Notes under the pieces: model-generated
The model's input: only the letters and a program-made list of their open reading frames with translations
The model's database searches: none
Told to the model about the DNA's origin: nothing
Position numbers and translations under genes: made by a program
Shown: piece by piece, positions 9,351-18,655 of the stretch
Numbering within the stretch: position 1 is the stretch's first letter
Layout of the letters: each line of letters begins with the position of its first letter
DNA from: JBLNDJ01 sp050261515
GTDB lineage: Bacteria > Acidobacteriota > Terriglobia > Bryobacterales > Bryobacteraceae
Direction: 5' to 3'
Assembly: GCA_050261515.1 (NCBI GenBank)
Contig: JBLNDJ010000003.1
Span: forward strand, 1 to 63,659
DNA length: 63,659 nucleotides

Positions 9351-10622
9351 ATGAAGCGTGCAGGTTCCGACGAACCTTTGCGATGTTCCTTCTGTCATAA
9401 GAGCCAGGACGTTGTCGGAAAGCTGATCTCTTCTCCCAGCGATTACCCCCGGGCCTACATTTGCGACGAGTGCATCGCCGTTTGTAATTCGATTCTCGAA
9501 GACGACCGGCACGATTCGCCTTACGCCGCGCCTCACAAGCTCCCTAAGCCGCTGGAACTAAAGGAATACCTGGATCAGTACGTCATCGGGCAGGACGCCA
9601 CCAAAAAGAAGCTCGCCGTCGCTGTTTATAACCACTACAAGCGCGTGCACATGAACAAGCAGCGCTCGTCGGACGTCGAGGTGGCCAAATCGAACATCGT
9701 TTTGATCGGGCCGACCGGGTCCGGCAAGACGCTGCTCGCCCAGACGCTGGCGCGCATCCTCGACGTTCCGTTCGCGATTGTCGATGCCACGACGCTCACC
9801 GAGGCTGGTTATGTAGGTGAAGATGTCGAGAACATCATCCTGCGGCTGCTTCAGAACGCCGATTGGGACGTGCAGCGCGCACAGCAGGGCATTATTTATA
9901 TCGACGAAATCGACAAGATCAGCCGGAAAGATGAAAATCCCTCCATTACCCGCGATGTCTCGGGCGAGGGCGTCCAGCAGGCTCTTCTGAAGATTCTCGA
10001 GGGCACGATCGCCAACGTGCCGCCTCAGGGCGGCCGCAAGCACCCGCATCAGGAGTTTACGCCGGTCGATACGACCAACATCCTGTTCATCTGCGGCGGG
10101 GCATTCGTGGGTCTCGAAAAAGTCATCGCGCGCCGGGTCGGCAAGAAGTCGATGGGCTTCCTGACGGCGGCGGACGGCGACGGCGCCAAGCCCGCCGTTC
10201 TGCACGGGAAGCGCGACATCGATCTGCTGGGCAAAATCCAGCCGATGGACCTGATCAAGTTCGGGTTCATCCCGGAGTTCATCGGGCGGCTGCCGGTGGT
10301 GGGCATTCTCGAGGACCTCGACCAGAGCGCGCTGGTGCAAATTCTGACGAAGCCCAAGAACGCGATCATACGTCAATATCAACGTCTATTCGAGTTCGAA
10401 AATGTTAGACTGAAATTCAGCGATGATGCGCTGGAGGCGATCGCCCAGCTGGCGATGGAGCGCAAGGTGGGGGCGCGGGGCCTGCGCATGATCCTGGAAG
10501 AGCTGATGCTGGACCTGATGTACTATCTCCCGTCCTATAAAAAGGTCCGCGAATTCGTCGTGACCAAAGAGATGGTCATGTCCCAGAAAATCAGCCTTGC
10601 GTTGCTGGAGAAGGCCGGCTAA
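9351..10622 (+). CDS. clpX: ATP-dependent Clp protease ATP-binding subunit ClpX
   Basis: The AAA+ unfoldase that feeds substrates to ClpP. The N-terminal zinc-binding domain has cysteines at about 12, 15, 38 and 41 (RCSFC...CDECIAVC). Walker A is GPTGSGKTLLAQTLA near residue 120, Walker B is IIYIDEIDKI, and sensor motifs include FIPEFIGRLP. The ClpP-docking tripeptide that is IGF in E. coli appears to be MGF here (KKSMGF), a conservative change. At 423 residues it is full length. It is followed by lon, as in many bacteria, but neither clpP nor tig precedes it; the upstream neighbour encodes a secreted protein instead. Confidence 0.97.
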   Translation: MKRAGSDEPLRCSFCHKSQDVVGKLISSPSDYPRAYICDECIAVCNSILEDDRHDSPYAAPHKLPKPLELKEYLDQYVIGQDATKKKLAVAVYNHYKRVHMNKQRSSDVEVAKSNIVLIGPTGSGKTLLAQTLARILDVPFAIVDATTLTEAGYVGEDVENIILRLLQNADWDVQRAQQGIIYIDEIDKISRKDENPSITRDVSGEGVQQALLKILEGTIANVPPQGGRKHPHQEFTPVDTTNILFICGGAFVGLEKVIARRVGKKSMGFLTAADGDGAKPAVLHGKRDIDLLGKIQPMDLIKFGFIPEFIGRLPVVGILEDLDQSALVQILTKPKNAIIRQYQRLFEFENVRLKFSDDALEAIAQLAMERKVGARGLRMILEELMLDLMYYLPSYKKVREFVVTKEMVMSQKISLALLEKAG

Positions 10623-10655
10623 GGGGCGCCGGGTTTTCGCACAGGGTTAGGGTAT

Positions 10656-10661
10656 TATAAT
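10656..10661 (+). promoter_or_regulatory. Perfect -10 box (TATAAT) upstream of lon
   Basis: A consensus TATAAT lies in the clpX-lon gap, 82 bases before the lon start. The region 14-18 bases upstream (TTTTCGCA) is a poor -35, so recognition by sigma-70 would lean on the -10 or on an activator. It suggests lon can be transcribed apart from clpX. Confidence 0.4.
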
Positions 10662-10742
10662 CACCGGGTAGGGGCGCAACCAGAGCGCCGGGGACCTGCA
10701 TCCAAGAAATTTGCCCGCAAAGCAACAATAAGATTAATTGAA

Positions 10743-13208
10743 ATGCTTACATCCAAGGAAAAATCGGACACAAGACGTTTGCCGATGATGCCCGTGCGCG
10801 ACGTGGTCATCTTTCCGTTTATGATGACCCCGTTCGTGGTGGGACGCGAATCGAGCGTACGCGCGCTCGAGGAAGCGCTGGCGGGCGACAAGAAGATTTT
10901 CCTGGCGACACAGCACGACGCCTCGATCGACGAGCCGCGTCCGGACGAAATTTACAGCGTCGGAACCATCGTCAACATCGTGCAGAGCCTGCGCCTGCCC
11001 GACGGCAACATCAAGGTGCTCGTCGAAGGCATCGAGCGCGGCAAGATCGTGTCGGTCGCCGAAGACGAGGGGTTTTTCCGCGCGGTGGTGCGGACGTCGC
11101 ACTTCAAGGTCGAGCCGGGCCCGCAGCTTGAAGCGCTGACCTCGCGTGTGAGCACGCTGTTCGAGCAGTACATCAAGCTGAGCCAGAACCTGAACTACGA
11201 GACGATGATCGCGGCGATCCGCGTGGACGATGCCGGCAAGCTCGCCGACACGATCGGCGCGAACCTGCAGCTCACGATCGAGGAAAAACAGGAGCTGCTC
11301 GAGATCTTCGATCCCGTGGACCGGCTGACGCGCGTCGCCGAGATGCTCGATATCGAGATCGAGAAGCTCAACGTCGATCGCACCATCCAGGGCCGCGTAA
11401 AGCGCCAGATGGAGCGCGCGCAGAAAGAGTATTACCTCAACGAGAAGATCAAGGCGATCCAGAAAGAGCTCGGCCGGGGCGAGAAGAGCGAGATCGACGA
11501 GCTGAAGAAGAAGATCGAAACGGCCGGCATGACCAAGGACGCCTTCGAAAAGGCGATGGCCGAGCTGAAGCGGCTCGAGAACATGCCGCCGATGTCGGCC
11601 GAATCGACCGTCTCGCGGAACTACCTCGAATGGCTGCTGGCGGTGCCATGGAAGCAGAAATCGAAGGAGATCCGCGACCTCAAGTTCGCCCAGGAAGTGC
11701 TCGAATCCGACCATTACGGCCTGGAAAAGATCAAAGAGCGCATTCTGGAATTCCTGGCGGTCAGGCGGCTGGTAAAGAATCCGCGCGGGTCGATCCTGTG
11801 CTTCGTCGGGGCGCCCGGCGTGGGCAAGACGTCGCTCGGCATGTCGATCGCTAAGGCCACGGGGCGCAAGTTCATTCGCCTGTCGCTCGGCGGCGTGAGA
11901 GATGAGGCCGAGATCCGCGGCCACCGGCGCACGTACATCGGCGCGCTGCCCGGCCAGATCATCCAGATGATGCGCAAGGCCGGCACGCGGAACCCGGTCT
12001 TCATGCTCGATGAAGTCGACAAGATGTCGATGGACTTCCGCGGCGACCCCTCGGCGGCGCTGCTCGAGGTGCTCGATCCGGAGCAGAACTACATGTTCAT
12101 GGATCACTACCTCGATGTCGAGTACGACCTGAGCCAGGTGTTCTTCATCGCGACCGCGAACGTGCTGCACACGATTCCGCCGGCGCTTCAGGACCGCATG
12201 GAAGTGATCCGCCTGTCGGGCTACACCGAGCTCGAGAAGCTGGAGATCGCCAAGCGGTTCCTGGTGAAAAAGCAGATGAGGGAGACGGGGCTCACCGAAG
12301 AACTCGTCAAGTTCACCGATGAAGGCCTCAATCACGTGGTGCAGTACTACACGCGCGAGGCGGGCGTCCGGAACCTGGAACGCGAGATCGGAAACATCTG
12401 CCGCAAGGTGGCGCGCAAGTTCGTAGACGTCATCGGCGACGTGCAGGAAGAGAAGCGCAAGAAGAAGAAATCGAAGGCGGTGGAAGAGCCCGCGCCGCCG
12501 AAACCCGCGCCCGAAGCCGTCGTGATAGGCCCGCAAGCCGTTCCCGAATATCTCGGGCCTGAGAAGTTTCGCGACATGGAAGCCGATAAGTGCAACGAAA
12601 TCGGCGCGACGTTCGGGCTGGCGTGGACCGAGGTGGGCGGCCAGATTCTGGCCACCGAAGCCACCATCATGGACGGCAAGGGCAAGCTCACTACCACCGG
12701 CAAGCTCGGCGACGTGATGCAGGAATCGGCGCAGGCGGCGATGAGCTACATACGCTCGCGCGCGCACCTGCTCGGCCTGCCGCGCGATTTCTACCGGAAT
12801 CTCGACATACACGTGCACGTCCCGGAGGGTGCGATCCCGAAGGACGGGCCGTCGGCGGGCATTACGCTGGCGACGTCGATCGTAAGCGCGCTCACGAAAA
12901 TTCCGGTGCGCTGCGATGTCGCGATGACCGGCGAGATCACGCTGCGCGGGCGCGTGCTGCCGATCGGCGGATTGAAAGAGAAGCTGCTGGCGGCGCGCCG
13001 GCATGGGATCCGGGAGGCGATCGTCCCGAGGGACAACGAGAAGGATATCCCGGACATTCCCGAGCAGGTGCGCAAGGAGATGAAGCTGCACTTCGTGCGA
13101 TCGATGGACGAGGTGCTGAAGATCGCGCTCGAGCGGGAGATCGAAGCGCTGCCACTGGCGGCGCCGGTCGAGCAGATCGCCACGCAGGTCGAAGAAAAAT
13201 TGCACTAG
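10743..13208 (+). CDS. lon: ATP-dependent protease La (Lon)
   Basis: Lon degrades misfolded and regulatory proteins in the cytoplasm. The N-terminal substrate-binding LAN domain (MMPVRDVVIFPFMMTPF...) is followed by a coiled coil, then an AAA+ domain with Walker A GAPGVGKTSLG near residue 357 and Walker B VFMLDEVDKM. The C-terminal S16 domain carries the catalytic dyad Ser704 (DGPSAGIT) and Lys747 (GLKEKLLAA), 43 residues apart as in E. coli Lon. A lysine- and proline-rich insert (KRKKKKSKAVEEP) links the AAA+ and protease parts. Total length is 821 residues. No clear Shine-Dalgarno precedes the ATG. The lon-engB order is conserved in many bacteria. Confidence 0.97.
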   Translation: MLTSKEKSDTRRLPMMPVRDVVIFPFMMTPFVVGRESSVRALEEALAGDKKIFLATQHDASIDEPRPDEIYSVGTIVNIVQSLRLPDGNIKVLVEGIERGKIVSVAEDEGFFRAVVRTSHFKVEPGPQLEALTSRVSTLFEQYIKLSQNLNYETMIAAIRVDDAGKLADTIGANLQLTIEEKQELLEIFDPVDRLTRVAEMLDIEIEKLNVDRTIQGRVKRQMERAQKEYYLNEKIKAIQKELGRGEKSEIDELKKKIETAGMTKDAFEKAMAELKRLENMPPMSAESTVSRNYLEWLLAVPWKQKSKEIRDLKFAQEVLESDHYGLEKIKERILEFLAVRRLVKNPRGSILCFVGAPGVGKTSLGMSIAKATGRKFIRLSLGGVRDEAEIRGHRRTYIGALPGQIIQMMRKAGTRNPVFMLDEVDKMSMDFRGDPSAALLEVLDPEQNYMFMDHYLDVEYDLSQVFFIATANVLHTIPPALQDRMEVIRLSGYTELEKLEIAKRFLVKKQMRETGLTEELVKFTDEGLNHVVQYYTREAGVRNLEREIGNICRKVARKFVDVIGDVQEEKRKKKKSKAVEEPAPPKPAPEAVVIGPQAVPEYLGPEKFRDMEADKCNEIGATFGLAWTEVGGQILATEATIMDGKGKLTTTGKLGDVMQESAQAAMSYIRSRAHLLGLPRDFYRNLDIHVHVPEGAIPKDGPSAGITLATSIVSALTKIPVRCDVAMTGEITLRGRVLPIGGLKEKLLAARRHGIREAIVPRDNEKDIPDIPEQVRKEMKLHFVRSMDEVLKIALEREIEALPLAAPVEQIATQVEEKLH

Positions 13209-13210
13209 TG

Positions 13211-13279
13211 CGGCGGCGGGCTCGCCGGCCCGGCCAGCCGGCCCAAGAGGCCGGCTGCGGACCCGGGGGTTCGCCCCAC
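13211..13279 (+). repeat. GC-rich REP-like hairpin repeat, copy A
   Basis: CAGCCGGCC at 13235-13243 pairs with GGCCGGCTG at 13249-13257, a perfect 9-bp stem with a 5-base loop. It is followed by GCGGACCCGGGGG and a short CCCC. The same core and tail recur at 18555-18655, and the core alone at 46315-46337. It fills the lon-engB gap and could act as a transcription or mRNA-decay punctuation element. Confidence 0.6.
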
Positions 13280-13287
13280 TTTGAACC

Positions 13288-13838
13288 GTGGACGCCCAGT
13301 ATATAATTGGAGCAGCCCGGCGGGATCAGTTCCCGCCCGAGGGACTGCCCGAAGTCGCGTTCCTCGGCAGAAGTAATGTGGGCAAATCCAGCCTGCTGAA
13401 CTGCCTGCTCGGAGGCAGACAACTGGCACACACGAGCAGCAAACCCGGTTGCACGCAGTTGATTCATTTCTATCGCGTGGACGGGCGCATCTGCTTCGTA
13501 GACCTGCCCGGCTACGGTTACGCACGAGTCCCCAAGCAGATGAAGGCCGGCTGGAAGGAACTGATTGAAGCTTACCTGGTTGGCCGGGAGCGGCTGGCGC
13601 TTTCGATCCTGCTGGTCGATGTGCGCCGGGGCTGGATGGAAAAAGATCTGGAGCTTAAGCGCTGGCTTGAGTTCCATAACCGGCGGCACCTGGTTGTCGC
13701 CACGAAGATGGATAAGTTAAGGAACCAATCCGAACAGAAACGCGGCCTGGATGCCATCCGCCAACACCTCCCCGGCGGAGATCCAGTGCCGTTCTCGGCC
13801 ATCGACGGCCGGGGATCAAGGGAGATTTGGCAAGCCAT

Positions 13839-13863
<25 letters not shown>
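13288..13863 (+). CDS. engB: Ribosome biogenesis GTPase EngB (YihA/YsxC)
   Basis: A 191-residue TRAFAC-class GTPase needed for assembly of the large ribosomal subunit. G1 is GRSNVGKSSLL, G3 is DLPGYGYARV and G4 is TKMDKL, all in order. The start is a GTG at 13288 opening on MDAQYIIGAARRDQFP, the usual EngB N-terminus. No good Shine-Dalgarno precedes it. It lies 79 bases after lon, with the REP-like hairpin between, and its 3' end overlaps the beginning of rho. Confidence 0.94.
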
Positions 13864-15299
<1,436 letters not shown>

Positions 15300-15337
15300 G
15301 CGGGCCCGGGGCAGCCGATTCGGCGATTGACCGCTCC

Positions 15338-15378
15338 CTGACGGCCGCGGCTCTGCCACGACGAGCCGCGCGCGTCAG
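15338..15378 (+). repeat. Large stem-loop in the rho 3' region
   Basis: CTGACG at 15338-15343 and CGCGGCTC at 15346-15353 pair with GAGCCGCG at 15363-15370 and CGTCAG at 15373-15378. This gives a 14-bp stem with one internal loop and a 9-base hairpin loop. No T tract follows. The sequence around it (GACCGCTCCCTGACGG) resembles a dispersed repeat I remember from Solibacter-type genomes. The rest of the 254-base gap to 15553 shows nothing else that I can name. Confidence 0.5.
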
Positions 15379-15553
15379 CGGGGCCTCCGTCCGGCCGCGG
15401 CCGGATTTGGGAACTAACTTTTTGATTCCGCTGCAGACTCTTCCCACTCACCGCTAACCTTTCCCGAGGTATGATCGTCTTTAAACCTCAGGACGAAAGT
15501 CACGATCCTGTCATGGCGCAGGCAAGCCGCAGCGCCGTGCCGGAAGAGTCTAA

Positions 15554-17254
15554 ATGCACTCCCATGATCGAGGCTCCCGGGAGCCCGAAGCCCGACGTTC
15601 GCGCCGCCTCTGGGCGGCGATAGCGGCCTTTGTAGCTGCAGCCGTATGCACTGCGTGGGTGGTGCGCGCGGCCTCCTCGGATTCCAAAAAGCCGGGCGTA
15701 CAGCGGAGTTCGATACGGACGCACCGCGTCCGGTTGGCGCCGCTCGAGCGCACCATAAGGCTCAGCGGAACGACGGCGCCGGAGCGGTACGCGGCGCTGG
15801 TGGTGCCGCGATTGCGCGGCAGCCGCCGCGGGCCGAATTCCACGCTGCCCTCGGCATCGCGCGCGACCACGACCGCCATTTCGAGCAGCCCCACGTTCAA
15901 AGCAGCGGGGCGGGGGAACTCGTCGTCCTCCTCCTCTTCGTCCTCAACCAGCAGCGCGTCGTCCTCTTCGAGCTCCACTTCGTCGCCTTCGAGCGGTTCG
16001 GGCGGGGCGGCGGGAGGCACGGCCACGGCCGCGCAGGCCGGGGGGGGCACACTGGCGAACGCATTGAACCGGTTCAGCACTCCCAAAAGCGGCAGTTCCG
16101 CCTCGAAGACCGCGAACCCGCGCCAGGCGTTGACCAGCAATTCGGACCTCGGTTCGACGGCTTCGAGCCTGCCCGGCGGGCCGGGCGGGCCGCCCGCGAT
16201 CGGCGGCGGGGGCGGGGGCGACGACTGGCACATAATTCTGCAAAGCCTGGTTCCGCCCGGGGCGCACGTCCGCAAGGGGGAGGTCGTGGCGGAGTTCGAC
16301 CGGCAGTACCAGTTGCTCCGGCTCGACGATTTCAACGCGGCGCTCAGCGATCTCGAAAACACACTCAAGACGCTCCGCGAGACGCTCGACGTCGAGATCA
16401 AAGCTCACAAGGAATCGATCGCGGCCGCCAAGGCCGCGCTCGACAAGGCGCGCTACGACCTGAAGACCATCCCGGTGCAATCGGCCATCGTTTCCGAACA
16501 GCTCAAGCTGGCCGAGCAGGAGGCCGCCGCGCAGTACAAGGAACTGCTTGCCGAAGTCGCGCTGAAGGAGCGCGCGCGGGAGGCCGAGTGGCGGATGAAC
16601 GCGCTCGAGGTCGAGCAGTCGAAGATCGAGCTGGCGCGCGTGAAGGCGAACGCGGACCAGATGCTGGTGCGCGCGCCCATTGACGGCACCACCGTGATGA
16701 GCACGATGTTTCGCAGCGGCGAGTTCAGCCAGATCCGCGCGGGCGACGAGCTTCACCCGGGCATGATGTTCGCCAAGGTGGTGGACGTCAGCTCGATGGT
16801 GATCCAGGCCACCGTGAACCAGGCCGACATCGAACTGCTGCGCGTCGGCGCGCCGGCCCGAGTGCACTTCGACGCCTATCCCGACCTGGAGCTTCCGGCG
16901 CGGTTGTACTCGATCGGGGCTATGCCGAAGTCGGGCGGGTTCCGCGCGGCCTACGTGAAGGAAGTCCCGGTGGTGTTGAAGCTGGACCGGCTGGATCCGC
17001 GGGTGATTCCCGACCTTTCCGTCGGGATCGATGTGGTGCTCGCGTCCGAGCCGGAGGCCGCGGTGGCGCCGATCGAGTCGATCTTCCGCGACGCACCGGA
17101 TGGGCAGCCGTACGCGTACGTGGCGGCGAACGGCGGCTGGGAGCGGCGCGATGTCGAACTCGGCCTGGCCAACAACATCGCGGCTCACATCCGCTCGGGG
17201 CTGCGCCCGGGCGAACTCATTGCGGCCGAGCGGCCGCGGCAGGAGAAGAAATGA
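15554..17254 (+). CDS. HlyD/MacA-family efflux adaptor with serine-rich insertion
   Basis: First of three consecutive periplasmic adaptor subunits. A membrane anchor (residues 19-39, LWAAIAAFVAAAVCTAWVV) precedes the first beta strand of the lipoyl domain (RLAPLERTIRLSGT). The second half of the domain is VPPGAHVRKGEVVAEFD at about 233-249. Between them, residues 88-225 form a Gly/Ser-rich low-complexity insert, including a near-pure serine run at 123-147. A coiled-coil hairpin (250-370) and a beta-barrel/membrane-proximal part follow. The family links an inner-membrane transporter to an outer-membrane TolC-type channel. The stop overlaps the next start (ATGA). The role of the insert is unknown. 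Confidence 0.85.
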   Translation: MHSHDRGSREPEARRSRRLWAAIAAFVAAAVCTAWVVRAASSDSKKPGVQRSSIRTHRVRLAPLERTIRLSGTTAPERYAALVVPRLRGSRRGPNSTLPSASRATTTAISSSPTFKAAGRGNSSSSSSSSSTSSASSSSSSTSSPSSGSGGAAGGTATAAQAGGGTLANALNRFSTPKSGSSASKTANPRQALTSNSDLGSTASSLPGGPGGPPAIGGGGGGDDWHIILQSLVPPGAHVRKGEVVAEFDRQYQLLRLDDFNAALSDLENTLKTLRETLDVEIKAHKESIAAAKAALDKARYDLKTIPVQSAIVSEQLKLAEQEAAAQYKELLAEVALKERAREAEWRMNALEVEQSKIELARVKANADQMLVRAPIDGTTVMSTMFRSGEFSQIRAGDELHPGMMFAKVVDVSSMVIQATVNQADIELLRVGAPARVHFDAYPDLELPARLYSIGAMPKSGGFRAAYVKEVPVVLKLDRLDPRVIPDLSVGIDVVLASEPEAAVAPIESIFRDAPDGQPYAYVAANGGWERRDVELGLANNIAAHIRSGLRPGELIAAERPRQEKK

Positions 17255-18537
17255 AACCACGCCTCGGGAGGACGTCTTCCTCGCGCAAGAAGAAGGTGAT
17301 CATATGGGGCGCGCTCGCCGTGGTGGCCGCGGGGGGAGCGATTGCCGCGTGGAACTACACCGGGAAGACCGAGGTGGTGGTGGCGACCGCGCGCGTGCGG
17401 CGCGGGGAGTTCGTCATCAGCATACGCAGCCGCGGCGAGATCCGCAGCACGCGCTCCGTGATCCTCAGCGCGCCGCAGGTGCCGAGCCCGCGCATCGTCC
17501 GGCTCGCCGAGGCGGGCAAGCCCATCAAGAAGGGCGACGTGGTGGTGGAGTTCGACACGGCGCAGCAGGAGCAGAACTACCTGGAGCGCTCGACCGGAGT
17601 CCGAACCGCCGATAGCGAGATCGTCCAGACCAGGGCCTCGCACCGCATCACGGACGAAATGGACGCGATGAACCAAATGCAGGCCGGCTACAACCTGGAG
17701 CGCGCAAAGCTCGAGGCGAGCAAGGCCGAGATCCTCTCGGAGATCGAAGGCGCGAAGAACCGCATCGACGTCGGGATCGCCGACGGCGACCTGGGGCAGG
17801 TGAAGGTAGCCACCAAAGCGCACAAAGTGGCGCAGCGCGCCGAGATTCAGCGGCTGGGGCAGCGCAAGGACAAGGCCGTGCGCGACATGAACCGCGCCAA
17901 GGGTTACCTGGCGAACATGATCATCCGCGCGCCCAATGACGGCATTGTGAACATCCTTCCGAATTTCCGCTCGGGCGGTTCGTTCGGGTCCATGCCGCCG
18001 CCGTTCAAGGAAGGCGACAGCGCGTGGACGGGTGCGGCGATCGCCGAGATCCCGGATCTTTCGAGCATGCGGATCGAGCTGAAGCTCGAGGAAGTCGAGC
18101 GCGGCAAATCGCAGCTCGGCCAGCAGGTGCGCATCCACGTGGACGCGATCGCTGACAAGGAATTCTCCGCTACGCTCGACTGGATCAGCCCGATCGCCAC
18201 GCTGAACTTCTCGCGATTCACCTCGCCGGAAAAGATCTTTCCGGCCTACGCGACGCTGAAGAACCTCGACCCGCGGCTGCGGCCGGGCATGAGCGGCACG
18301 GCGGAGGTGATCATCGAAAGCCAGCAGAACGCGCTGCTCATCCCCGCCAAGGCAAGCTTCTCGCATAACGGCAAGCCGGCGGTGTACATCCAGAGGCTGG
18401 GTGGATTCCACCTGCGGAACATCGAAGTGGGCAAGCGGAACGAGAACGACATCGTGGTGCTGGGCGGACTGAAGGAAGGCGACATCGTCGCGCTCGAAAA
18501 CCCGGCCGAGGCAGTCAAGAGGGCCAGGAAGCTATGA
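17251..18537 (+). CDS. HlyD/MacA-family efflux adaptor (second)
   Basis: A 428-residue adaptor with an N-terminal anchor (KKKVIIWGALAVVAAGGAIA) and lipoyl half-motifs (VRRGEFVISIRSRGEIRS; AGKPIKKGDVVVEFDT). A coiled-coil hairpin covers about residues 110-215. The barrel domain includes IIRAPNDGIVNILPNF and LRPGMSGTAEVIIES. Translation is coupled to the preceding adaptor through a 4-base ATGA overlap. A 118-base GC-rich repeat separates it from the third adaptor. Substrate cannot be inferred. Confidence 0.87.
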   Translation: MKPRLGRTSSSRKKKVIIWGALAVVAAGGAIAAWNYTGKTEVVVATARVRRGEFVISIRSRGEIRSTRSVILSAPQVPSPRIVRLAEAGKPIKKGDVVVEFDTAQQEQNYLERSTGVRTADSEIVQTRASHRITDEMDAMNQMQAGYNLERAKLEASKAEILSEIEGAKNRIDVGIADGDLGQVKVATKAHKVAQRAEIQRLGQRKDKAVRDMNRAKGYLANMIIRAPNDGIVNILPNFRSGGSFGSMPPPFKEGDSAWTGAAIAEIPDLSSMRIELKLEEVERGKSQLGQQVRIHVDAIADKEFSATLDWISPIATLNFSRFTSPEKIFPAYATLKNLDPRLRPGMSGTAEVIIESQQNALLIPAKASFSHNGKPAVYIQRLGGFHLRNIEVGKRNENDIVVLGGLKEGDIVALENPAEAVKRARKL

Positions 18538-18554
18538 GCGGGCCGGCGTTTGAA

Positions 18555-18652
18555 GGGCGGGCCGCCGGGCCCGCAGCCGGCCTGGCCGGCTTCGCGAATC
18601 GCAGCAAGAACGGGCCGGCCCGGGGGCCGGCCGCGGACCAGGGGGGTTGCCC
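18555..18652 (+). repeat. GC-rich REP-like repeat, copy B (inverted pair)
   Basis: Two inverted half-elements. The left one (GGGCCCGCAGCCGGCC, near 18568-18582) matches the reverse complement of copy A. The right one (GGCCGGCCGCGGACC and a G-run ending TTGCCCC, 18625-18652) matches copy A directly. Together they can form a long GC stem. It lies inside the efflux operon, immediately before the third adaptor. Confidence 0.55.
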
Positions 18653-18655
18653 CAC

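Noticed and set aside
10734..13205. An open frame of 823 codons antisense to lon, running its whole length
   Set aside because: High GC and strong third-position bias keep the antisense frame free of stops. Its translation is Arg/His/Leu-rich with no domain, while lon on the other strand is unmistakable.
13302..13307. A perfect TATAAT as a promoter
   Set aside because: It lies inside codons 5-7 of engB with no useful -35 and no gene starting a sensible distance downstream.
15646..16683. Several 60-350 codon frames inside the efflux adaptors and secreted genes
   Set aside because: They are frame-shifted shadows of the coding strand with Arg/Gly/Ala-rich translation and no ribosome-binding site.
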